Positions 1 through 4,811 of a stretch of DNA of 6,288 bases are shown here, piece after piece; the stretch's first letter is position 1, and every line of letters starts with the position of its first letter. The translations under genes and the position numbers were made by a program. The stretch lies in assembly GCA_964402405.1 (NCBI GenBank), contig CAYOCE010000062.1, forward strand, positions 1 through 6,288, read 5' to 3'. The notes below the pieces were generated by a model. It searched no databases and was not told the origin of the DNA. It was given only the letters and a program-made list of their open reading frames with translations. The DNA is from CAYOCE01 sp964402405 (GTDB taxonomy: Bacteria > Pseudomonadota > Alphaproteobacteria > UBA7879).

Positions 1-215
1 GCTCGCTGCTCAGAATGACAGTGTAAGGGTGCTAAAGCTCACTTGCCTGGGATGATGGTGTTGGAGGCTACTACTCATTTAGCTGGAATGATGGGGATTT
101 TTAATGCCCACGCTATTTTTATCCGGAATTCAGGTTAATCTTCTAGTAACCCTTGACACAGCCTAACTTAAATCCCTAATGTTGAAAGATATTTATAAAC
201 CCAAGGAGCATTCAA
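1..215. other. Non-coding leader upstream of the transhydrogenase genes
   Basis: No frame continues as a recognisable protein: all three forward frames meet stops within the first 60 bases or so, and none resembles the C-terminus of PntAA, the gene expected just upstream of pntAB. The first ~25 bases (a CGCTGCTCAGAATGACA-like string) resemble the dispersed 'TCATTCTGAGC' type repeat common in intergenic DNA of many bacteria. Two similar strings, GGGATGATGGTG near 50 and GGAATGATGGGG near 87, add to the repeat-like look. The right end probably carries the promoter described separately. The repeat assignment is from memory of the motif, not from an alignment. Confidence 0.5.
153..181 (+). promoter_or_regulatory. 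Possible sigma70-type promoter for pntAB-pntB
   Basis: A perfect -35 hexamer TTGACA lies at 153-158. About 16-18 bases later the sequence CCTAATGT offers only a weak -10 match (for example CCTAAT at 175-180). The distance to the pntAB start (216) is plausible for a short leader. The -35 box is convincing and the -10 box is not, so this is a moderate call. If it is real, pntAB and pntB are transcribed from here, independently of any pntAA gene. Confidence 0.4.
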
Positions 216-515
216 ATGGATCCATTTATGACCAGCCTAACAGTCTTTATTCTCGCGATTTTTGTAGGGTATTATGTTGTATGGCACGTGACCCCAGCCT
301 TGCACTCACCCCTGATGGCTGTTACCAACGCGATTTCCAGCGTCATCATTGTAGGGGCCCTATTGGCAGCTGGAGGGGATGCTCCGCTGATTTCCCAAAT
401 CATGGGATTTGTGGCGGTGGTCCTGGCGGCGGTTAATATTTTCGGGGGGTTCATGGTGACAAATCGCATGCTGGAAATGTTCAAGAAAAAAGAAAAACCC
501 ACCTCTAAAAAATAA
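216..515 (+). CDS. pntAB: NAD(P) transhydrogenase alpha subunit, membrane part (PntAB / PntA-2)
   Basis: A 99-residue membrane protein forming part of domain II, the proton channel of the proton-translocating nicotinamide nucleotide transhydrogenase. The enzyme moves hydride between NADH and NADP+ coupled to inward proton flow. Three hydrophobic helices are visible at about residues 5-24, 38-53 and 57-79. Family signatures are the segment around 25-42 (TPALHSPLMAVTNAISS) and the tail GGFMVTNRMLEMF at 77-89, followed by a Lys-rich cytoplasmic end. In alphaproteobacteria such as Rhodospirillum rubrum the alpha subunit is split into PntAA (soluble NAD(H)-binding domain) and PntAB, and this gene matches the latter. 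The start at 216 has AAGGAG seven bases upstream. pntB follows after 10 bases, so the two are almost certainly co-transcribed. No pntAA is visible upstream. Confidence 0.93.
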   Translation: MDPFMTSLTVFILAIFVGYYVVWHVTPALHSPLMAVTNAISSVIIVGALLAAGGDAPLISQIMGFVAVVLAAVNIFGGFMVTNRMLEMFKKKEKPTSKK

Positions 516-525
516 GGAATCAATC

Positions 526-1926
526 ATGAGCACTAATGTATCTGGATTTTTTTACCTAGTATCCTCCATCTTTTTCATCATGTCGCTGCGGGGATTGTCA
601 TCGCCAGTCACAGCCAGATCCGGAAATCTTTATGGTATTATTGGCATGAGTCTAGCCATCTTAACGACTTTGCTTTCCCCCAGTATTATTAGCCTTGAGG
701 CTATTTTTGCAGGGCTCCTTATTGGAGGACTGATTGGGGGGGTGATTGCCCGAAGAATTCAGATGACGGCCTTGCCCCAATTGGTGGCAGCCTTCCACAG
801 CCTGGTGGGGCTCGCAGCTGTATGTGTGGCGATTGCCGCCTTCTATGCTCCAGCGACTTTTGGAATCATAGCTGATCCCAAGATCCATATGGGGGCCTTG
901 ATTGAAATGAGCTTAGGGAACGCCATTGGGGCTATTACTTTTACAGGATCCTTGGTGGCTTTCTTGAAATTACAGGGGATTTTGGGCAGTAAGCCCTTGA
1001 CGTTTAAGTTTCAGCATTTGTTGAATGCCTTAATTTTACTGGCCATCGTCCTCAGAATCTTTTCTCTTGTATACGCTACGGATAATGGAGACGCGTCCTT
1101 TTGGATGATTACGCTTCTGGCTTTGATCTTAGGGGGGCTCTTGATCCTCCCCATTGGGGGGGCGGATATGCCCGTGGTTGTCTCCATGCTGAATTCTTAT
1201 TCGGGATGGGCGGCGGCTGGAATCGGGTTTACGCTACATAATGATCTGTTGATTATTACTGGGGCCTTGGTGGGATCCTCCGGGGCGATCCTCAGTTACA
1301 TCATGTGCAAGGGTATGAATCGATCTATCCTCAATGTGATCTTAGGGGGATTTGGTGGGGACGCGGCAAGTGGTTCAAAAACAGGTGTTGCTGATGATCG
1401 CCCCGTGAAATCCGGTAGTGCCGAGGACGCCGCTTTCCTGATGCAAAATGCAGAATCCGTGATCATTGTTCCAGGTTATGGCATGGCAGTGGCCCAGGCC
1501 CAGCACGCCCTGAAGGAAATGGTGGAAGTATTGAAACGCGGCGGTGTAAAGGTGCGCTTTGCGATTCACCCGGTGGCAGGTCGTATGCCAGGTCATATGA
1601 ATGTGCTGCTGGCGGAGGCTAATATCCCCTACGAGGATGTATTTGAACTAGAGGACATCAACAGAGATTTTGCCAGGACCGATGTGGCCTTTGTCATTGG
1701 GGCCAATGATGTGACGAATCCAGCTGCTAAAACCGATCCCACCAGTCCCATTTACGGTATGCCTATTCTAGATGTGGAAAATGCCAAAACGGTGCTGTTC
1801 GTCAAACGATCCATGGCCGCTGGGTATGCCGGTGTGGAAAACGAACTCTTCTTCCGGGATAACACCATGATGCTGTTCGGAGATGCTAAAAAGATGTGCG
1901 AGAACATCGTGAAGAATATGGAGTGA
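526..1926 (+). CDS. pntB: NAD(P)(+) transhydrogenase, beta subunit
   Basis: This 466-residue protein has the usual PntB length and carries the rest of the membrane domain plus the NADP(H)-binding domain III. Residues 1 to about 262 hold roughly nine hydrophobic helices. His91, in AAFHSLVGLAAV, aligns by position with the E. coli beta His91 implicated in proton transfer. Asp214 and Asn223 lie in GGADMPVVVSMLNSYSG, another conserved channel segment. Domain III (about 290-466) shows the nucleotide-binding loop GYGMAVAQAQ (317-326), HPVAGRMPGHMNVLLAEA (348-365), GANDVTNPAA (392-401) and KRSMAAGYAGVENELF (427-442), which contact NADP(H) in this family. All key motifs are intact, so the gene looks functional. 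Its ribosome binding site (TAAGGA, 513-518) overlaps the pntAB stop codon, which suggests translational coupling. The enzyme also needs PntAA, which must be encoded elsewhere. Confidence 0.97.
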   Translation: MSTNVSGFFYLVSSIFFIMSLRGLSSPVTARSGNLYGIIGMSLAILTTLLSPSIISLEAIFAGLLIGGLIGGVIARRIQMTALPQLVAAFHSLVGLAAVCVAIAAFYAPATFGIIADPKIHMGALIEMSLGNAIGAITFTGSLVAFLKLQGILGSKPLTFKFQHLLNALILLAIVLRIFSLVYATDNGDASFWMITLLALILGGLLILPIGGADMPVVVSMLNSYSGWAAAGIGFTLHNDLLIITGALVGSSGAILSYIMCKGMNRSILNVILGGFGGDAASGSKTGVADDRPVKSGSAEDAAFLMQNAESVIIVPGYGMAVAQAQHALKEMVEVLKRGGVKVRFAIHPVAGRMPGHMNVLLAEANIPYEDVFELEDINRDFARTDVAFVIGANDVTNPAAKTDPTSPIYGMPILDVENAKTVLFVKRSMAAGYAGVENELFFRDNTMMLFGDAKKMCENIVKNME

Positions 1927-1932
1927 TTAGAT

Positions 1933-2020
1933 TTCACTTTCCCCTTGATTCATAGAAGTACATCATGTACTAATTACGAAAAATTAATACATTCTAACTG
2001 GTTTTTTAAAGGAAAGTGAG
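1933..2020 (+). promoter_or_regulatory. Inverted repeat able to mask the atoE ribosome binding site
   Basis: TCACTTTCC at 1934-1942 is an exact 9-bp complement of GGAAAGTGA at 2011-2019. The right arm contains the GGA of the AtoE-gene Shine-Dalgarno sequence (AAGGA, 2009-2013; start codon 2024). In a transcript reading through from pntB the arms could pair and hide the site. A promoter inside the gap would give an mRNA lacking the left arm. The pairing is seen directly; its regulatory role is inferred. Confidence 0.35.
1957..1971. promoter_or_regulatory. Perfect palindrome between pntB and atoE, possible operator
   Basis: AGTACAT-C-ATGTACT is a perfect 7+1+7 palindrome in the 97-base gap. 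It falls between a TTGATT (1945-1950) and an ACTAAT-type -10 candidate (1969-1974), where a repressor would block RNA polymerase. The promoter match is weak. A dimeric repressor site is the simplest reading; a small RNA hairpin is possible but has a one-base loop and no T-tract. Confidence 0.35.
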
Positions 2021-2023
2021 AAC

Positions 2024-3346
2024 ATGCTTCAGAAGACAACGAATTTTTTTGACCGGTTGTGTCAAAAATATACGCCGGATCCCTTTGTATTTGCCATTAT
2101 TCTAACCTTTATTATCTTTATAAGTGGGGTTCTTTGGACACCCTCTTCTGTGAATCAAATGACCCAATATTGGGGAGACGGACTTTGGGCTCTGGTCCCC
2201 TTTACCATGCAGATGGCCATGATGTTAATCGGCGGATACATTATGGCGACCACACCTCCTATGAAAAAACTGATCGCGCTTTTGGCAAGACAGGTTAAAA
2301 ACCCTTCTCAGGCAGTGTTGGTTACATCCTTGGCCACGAGCCTTGCCTGTTGGATCAATTGGGGATTTGGGTTGGTCATCGGGGGATTCTTGTGCCTCGA
2401 AATGATTAAGGCTGTCCCCAAGGCCAATTTTCGATTGCTGGTGGCCAGTGCCTACAGCGGATTTTTGGTTTGGCATGGGGGGATTTCCGGGTCCATTCCT
2501 CTGACCATTGCAACATCCGGGGCGGCTAATTTTACAGAAAAAGCAATTGGATCGTTGATCCCCATTAGTGACACTATTTTCGCCCCCTTCAATATCATGG
2601 CTGTTTTGGGGGTGGGGATTTGCGTTTCTCTCTTCAATTGGTATATGGCGAAGAATGATGACGTTCAAAAGGAAACCCATTTGAAAGATATCTCTCAGCC
2701 AGTTTCTGCTGATGATAAGGTTCTTTATCCTGCGCAAAAAATTGAACGAAGTCGTGTGTTTTCTCTAACGATTGCAGCGCTGGGGATGTCCTACCTTTTC
2801 GTAAAAATCTTTAGGGGAGAGTTTCGATTTGATTTAAACGGCGTTAACTTTATCTTTCTATTCACCGGCATTGCCCTCCATGGAAATTTGAAAAACTTTA
2901 TTGCGGCCTTTAATCAGGGAACGTCTCGGGTAGGGCCTATCTTACTCCAATTCCCCTTTTACGCGGGTATGATGGGGATGATGAGCCACTCTGGCCTTGC
3001 GGAACTGATGTCCAATTTCTTTGTGCGCATTTCAACCGTTGAGACATTCCCTCTGTTGACCTTTTACAGTGCGGGGATTTTAAACTTGTTCATTCCTTCA
3101 GGGGGAGGGCAGTGGGCCGTTCAGGGGCCCATTGTGATCGCTGCTGCCAAGGATTTAGGGGTTGATATGGCCAAGGCTGCCATGGCTGTTGCCTGGGGAG
3201 ACGCCTGGACCAACATGCTGCAACCCTTCTGGGCACTGCCTATTTTGGCGATTTCCGGCCTACGCCTGGGGGACATTATGGGATACTGTGTTAGCATCCT
3301 TGTCGTCTCGGGAATTGTTTTGTCCCTGGTGTTTATGTTTTGTTAG
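2024..3346 (+). CDS. atoE: Short-chain fatty acid transporter, AtoE family (TIGR00366)
   Basis: A 440-residue inner-membrane protein, the same length as E. coli AtoE, of the short-chain fatty acid transporter family (COG2031, SCFA_trans). Members carry substrates such as acetoacetate or butyrate. About ten or more hydrophobic segments run through the protein (for example 20-38, 55-75, 98-126, 186-208, 245-262, 273-287, 304-322, 343-358, 398-413, 418-440), with a polar charged loop at about 210-244. Family-typical blocks are ACWINWGFGLVIGGFL (108-123), WHGGISGSIPLTIATSG (150-166), FTGIALHGN (280-288), IPSGGGQWAVQGPI (357-370) and WGDAWTNMLQPFWALPIL (391-408). The gene is intact. No ato degradation genes (atoDAB) lie beside it, so the exact substrate is unknown. 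It may be expressed from its own promoter in the 97-base gap after pntB. The symbol is by family resemblance. Confidence 0.9.
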   Translation: MLQKTTNFFDRLCQKYTPDPFVFAIILTFIIFISGVLWTPSSVNQMTQYWGDGLWALVPFTMQMAMMLIGGYIMATTPPMKKLIALLARQVKNPSQAVLVTSLATSLACWINWGFGLVIGGFLCLEMIKAVPKANFRLLVASAYSGFLVWHGGISGSIPLTIATSGAANFTEKAIGSLIPISDTIFAPFNIMAVLGVGICVSLFNWYMAKNDDVQKETHLKDISQPVSADDKVLYPAQKIERSRVFSLTIAALGMSYLFVKIFRGEFRFDLNGVNFIFLFTGIALHGNLKNFIAAFNQGTSRVGPILLQFPFYAGMMGMMSHSGLAELMSNFFVRISTVETFPLLTFYSAGILNLFIPSGGGQWAVQGPIVIAAAKDLGVDMAKAAMAVAWGDAWTNMLQPFWALPILAISGLRLGDIMGYCVSILVVSGIVLSLVFMFC

Positions 3347-3348
3347 AT

Positions 3349-3388
3349 TGTCATTCAATGTAATACATTGTATTGCATTGTAGCGCAT
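3349..3388. promoter_or_regulatory. Four tandem 10-bp repeats, likely operator of the RHH gene
   Basis: Units at 3359-3368, 3369-3378 and 3379-3388 fit the consensus TGTAnnnCAT (the middle bases vary). A diverged fourth unit, TGTCATTCAA, lies at 3349-3358. The 10-bp period is close to one DNA turn, so bound proteins would sit on one face. Half-sites also form dyads, for example ATGTAATACAT. Ribbon-helix-helix antitoxins and CopG-type repressors commonly bind tandem short repeats just upstream of their own gene, and the array ends 34 bases before the RHH start codon. The repeats are seen; autoregulation is inferred. Confidence 0.55.
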
Positions 3389-3422
3389 TTTCTGATGCTA
3401 TTAAAATTGAAGGAGAAAAATT

Positions 3423-3635
3423 ATGACAAATATTAGTTTCCGAGTTCCAGATGATTTAAATCAACGTCTTGAATTATTGGCAAGTGAATTAGATCGCAAA
3501 AAGAGTTATTTAATTCGCAAGGCCATAGAGGAATTCATAGAAGAGCAAGAGGACTTGCAGATTGCAATGCAAAGGCTTTCAAAGAAAGAAAAGGAATATA
3601 CGTTAGCAGAAATAGGACGCCGACACTTAAAATAG
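3423..3635 (+). CDS. Ribbon-helix-helix (CopG/RelB-like) DNA-binding protein, probable orphan antitoxin
   Basis: A 70-residue protein with a classic ribbon-helix-helix fold. The beta strand NISFRVPDDL (3-12) would insert into the DNA major groove as a dimer. Helix A spans about 10-24, and helix B (about 27-43) starts with the typical DRKKSYLIRKAIEEFIEE. The charged C-terminal tail (44-70, with EKEYTLAEIGRRHL) resembles the toxin-binding tail of RelB/DinJ-like antitoxins, where a 'y-sleE' segment is common. The start has AAGGAG seven bases upstream. No ParE/RelE-type toxin follows: the next sequence is a REPIN-like repeat beginning within 30 bases. The gene looks more AT-rich than its neighbours, in line with acquired TA modules. 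It may be a solitary antitoxin, a remnant of a pair, or a small transcriptional regulator. The family call is secure; the antitoxin role is inferred. Confidence 0.85.
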   Translation: MTNISFRVPDDLNQRLELLASELDRKKSYLIRKAIEEFIEEQEDLQIAMQRLSKKEKEYTLAEIGRRHLK

Positions 3636-3662
3636 AGCGGGTATTAGGGGTTATACCAGTCG

Positions 3663-3759
3663 AACCACCCCCGCCCGAAAACGGGGCTCATACAGCGCTA
3701 ACGCGGGTAAGGCCTTGAATATTACTTACTCTCTTGGACCCCGTTTTTCAACGGGGTGG
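3663..3759 (-). repeat. REPIN-like palindromic element, copy 1 (inverted)
   Basis: On the minus strand this copy has the same layout as the two copies to its right: an ACCCCG-type hairpin, GGTCCAAGAGAGT, a variable short stretch, CAAGGCCTT, CCCGCGTTAGCGCTG, then a second inverted hairpin ending in TGGTT. The hairpin at 3739-3756 is a perfect 7-bp stem (CCCCGTT/AACGGGG) with a four-base loop that reads GAAA on the minus strand. The hairpin at the other end (about 3669-3686) is degenerate. It begins 27 bases after the RHH stop codon. Confidence 0.8.
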
Positions 3760-3814
3760 GCCGAGAGGGGGGAAAAATATCTTGTGTTTGTTATATCATT
3801 TTACTACTATTATG

Positions 3815-3912
3815 AACCACCCCGACGAAAGTCGGGGTCCAAGAGAGTGGATACCATTCAAGGCCTTGCCCGCGTTAGCGTTCCATGGACCTCGGCTTCC
3901 GCCGGGGTGGTT
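3815..3912 (+). repeat. REPIN-like palindromic element, copy 2
   Basis: The left hairpin at 3820-3837 is CCCCGAC-GAAA-GTCGGGG. The core carries GGTCCAAGAGAGT, the palindrome CAAGGCCTTG (3859-3868) and CCCGCGTTAGCG. The right hairpin at 3890-3907 has stem CCTCGGC/GCCGGGG with loop TTCC (GGAA on the other strand). The two ends are inverted relative to each other, giving an element of ~98 bp that could fold into two hairpins or one long stem. It lies about 118 bases upstream of the CAU tRNA. Confidence 0.85.
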
Positions 3913-3970
3913 TGAAAAGGTATATAAAGTGATTTAAAAACTTTTCATGAGGTGCCCCTGGCCATTCTTA

Positions 3971-4004
3971 AAAACCCTCTTGACGGAAGGTGGTTTTGCC
4001 GTCA
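3971..4004 (+). other. Overlapping alternative hairpins ahead of the CAU tRNA
   Basis: AAAACC (3971-3976) can pair with GGTTTT (3992-3997), extended inward by TCTT/AAGG across one mismatch, with loop GACGG. The alternative is TGACGG (3981-3986) with CCGTCA (3999-4004), followed by TTTT. The two use shared bases and cannot form together. The second one, with its short T-run, is a weak terminator candidate 26 bases before the tRNA. Either may be chance. Confidence 0.25.
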
Positions 4005-4030
4005 TTTTAAAGCATACTTTTACGGGTGTT

Positions 4031-4107
4031 GGGCCTGTAGTTCAGTTGGTTAGAACGCACCGCTCATAACGGTGTTGTCGCTGGTTCGAGTCCGGCCGGG
4101 CCCACCA
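4031..4107 (+). tRNA. tRNA with CAU anticodon, probably tRNA-Ile2 (lysidine type)
   Basis: A complete 77-base cloverleaf with encoded CCA. The acceptor stem is GGGCCTG/CGGGCCC (one G-U pair). The D arm is GTTC/GAAC, the anticodon stem CACCG/CGGTG with loop CTCATAA, the T stem GCTGG/CCGGC with loop TTCGAGT, and the discriminator is A73. The CAU anticodon fits initiator Met, elongator Met or AUA-reading Ile2. The base pairs C4-G69, C5-G68, U12-A23 and C29-G41 match features described for recognition of E. coli tRNA-Ile2 by TilS, and the paired 1-72 end argues against an initiator. Ile2 is therefore preferred over elongator Met, though not proven. REPIN-like repeats lie on both sides. Confidence 0.93.
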
Positions 4108-4148
4108 ATATTTTGGAAAAGGTTGCAAGGTGATTGCACCCATTTGGG

Positions 4149-4244
4149 ACCACCCCGACGAAAGTCGGGGTCCAAGAGAGTGAGTAGTATCAAGGCCTTG
4201 CCCGCGTTAGCGCTGCATGGATCCCGACTTTCGTCGGGATGGTT
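4149..4244 (+). repeat. REPIN-like palindromic element, copy 3
   Basis: Same orientation as copy 2 and very similar in the core (GGTCCAAGAGAGTG, CAAGGCCTTG at 4191-4200, CCCGCGTTAGCGCTGCATGG). The left hairpin at 4153-4170 is CCCCGAC-GAAA-GTCGGGG. The right hairpin at 4222-4239 is TCCCGAC-TTTC-GTCGGGA, whose outer pair has changed from C-G to T-A on both arms. It starts 41 bases after the CAU tRNA. Confidence 0.85.
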
Positions 4245-4263
4245 TATTGTGGGGCCTCACCTC

Positions 4264-4344
4264 TGTGTGAAGGCATCCAAAATTAACTCATTTTTGACTT
4301 GTAAAATAACGAAGGCATCGCTATGATGCCCTTCATACTCACAG
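4264..4344 (+). other. Structured intergenic stretch with repeated GAAGGCATC
   Basis: GAAGGCATC occurs at 4269-4277 and again at 4311-4319. The second copy forms a nine-pair hairpin with GATGCCCTTC (4325-4334; loop GCTAT, one bulged C). The first copy can pair with the same right arm, and flanking CTGTG (4264-4268) could pair with CACAG (4340-4344). There is no T-tract, so a terminator is unlikely. It could be part of an unrecognised small RNA or simply repeat debris. Between it and tRNA-Gly I see only a minor hairpin, TGTAT-TCTTC-ATACA, near 4390-4404. Confidence 0.3.
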
Positions 4345-4466
4345 TATTTCAAGATGTGGGAAGTTAAATGAAGGACCGAGGAGGGATAATGTATTCTTCA
4401 TACATGCCCGACGAAGGTACCTGAAATTTAATGATCCACAGTTTGAAAGACGAAGAGTATATGAAA

Positions 4467-4541
4467 GCGGGCGTAGCTCAGGGGTAGAGCATAACCTTGC
4501 CAAGGTTAGGGTCGAGGGTTCGAATCCCTTCGCCCGCTCCA
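4467..4541 (+). tRNA. tRNA-Gly (GCC anticodon)
   Basis: A complete 75-base cloverleaf with encoded CCA. The acceptor stem is GCGGGCG/CGCCCGC, the D arm GCTC/GAGC, the anticodon stem TAACC/GGTTA with loop TTGCCAA (anticodon GCC), the T stem GAGGG/CCCTT (one G-U pair) with loop TTCGAAT, and the discriminator is T73, usual for bacterial tRNA-Gly. It reads GGC and GGU codons. It is the last host-type gene before the convergent phage-derived block, and tRNA 3' ends are frequent prophage attachment sites. Confidence 0.97.
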
Positions 4542-4558
4542 GTTTCTTCTGGAGGCTT
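4537..4558 (+). terminator. Possible weak terminator at the tRNA-Gly 3' end
   Basis: CTCCAG (4537-4542) pairs with CTGGAG (4549-4554) around loop TTTCTT, followed only by GCTTTC. The stem is perfect but uses the tRNA CCA end, and the T-run is poor, so it may instead be a processing-related or chance structure. Confidence 0.25.
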
Positions 4559-4730
4559 TCAGTTGATTTCCATTTCTCTTACAAAATTTCCATAAAAAAC
4601 CTGATTCAGTGAACCGGGGTGTAATACCAAATCCATAAAACAAAGTTTTTTATTAAGTCGATGCCCATGCACCTTTGTGGAGGTAAATTATTTATGTGTT
4701 CCATGGCATTCGCTGAGATTGCCTTAGGGG
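4542..4730. other. Unassigned stretch between tRNA-Gly and the truncated terminase
   Basis: This is where the missing terminase nuclease half would be expected on the minus strand if the palindromic element were a simple insertion, but no frame there continues the family sequence. A minus-strand frame is open for about 38 codons near 4616-4729, and a plus-strand frame for a similar length from 4627 into the element. Neither resembles a protein I know. The sequence is probably post-deletion junction DNA. Confidence 0.4.
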
Positions 4731-4811
4731 AGGGGGATCCACCTACCTTCGCCAAGGCTTCGGTAGGCAAGAGAGGCTCGTCCCCCGAAGCTTCAGCGTA
4801 GGGGGATCCAC
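4731..4811. repeat. Palindromic element with 12-bp flanking direct repeats, inserted in the terminase gene
   Basis: AGGGGGATCCAC is present at 4731-4742 and again at 4800-4811. Between them lie two hairpin-forming blocks. One reads, on the minus strand, CCTACC-GAA-GCC-TT-GGC-GAA-GGTAGG, a symmetric stem with a GAA/GAA internal loop. The other contains the palindrome GAAGCTTC between C- and G-runs. The repeats resemble a target-site duplication, or mark a recombination junction between two copies. The element supplies the last 18 residues and the stop codon of the terminase frame, like the in-gene palindromic elements known from Rickettsia, though not recognisably one of those families. Confidence 0.65.

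Larger units (their letters stand above)
3636..4030. other. Intergenic region with two repeats and tRNA leader
   Basis: No protein-coding gene is supported here. The region holds two REPIN-like elements in opposite orientation (3663-3759 and 3815-3912), a small inverted repeat GGTAT...ATACC at 3640-3657 just past the RHH stop, and ~118 bases of leader before the CAU tRNA with two overlapping hairpins near 3971-4004. No remnant of a toxin gene could be recognised between the repeats. Confidence 0.6.

Noticed and set aside
2225..2737. Minus-strand reading frame of 170 codons
   Set aside because: It is antisense to the well-supported AtoE-type transporter; its composition is that of a shadow frame and there is no recognisable domain.
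3640..3657. GGTAT...ATACC inverted repeat as terminator of the RHH gene
   Set aside because: Only five base pairs with an eight-base loop and no T-tract; too weak to call.
3715..3937. Two overlapping plus-strand reading frames of 66-67 codons
   Set aside because: They lie within REPIN-like copies 1 and 2, and the same peptide pattern recurs at copy 3, so it reflects repeat DNA and not a gene.
3663..4244. CRISPR array
   Set aside because: The repeats are ~97 bp, palindromic at the ends, in mixed orientation and irregularly spaced around a tRNA, with no short repeat-spacer pattern.
4072..4326. Plus-strand reading frame of 84 codons
   Set aside because: It begins inside the CAU tRNA and runs through repeat copy 3; no protein family resemblance.
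4627..4801. Plus-strand frame of ~58 codons running into the palindromic element
   Set aside because: Half of it is the element itself and the rest matches no known protein; no convincing ribosome binding site.
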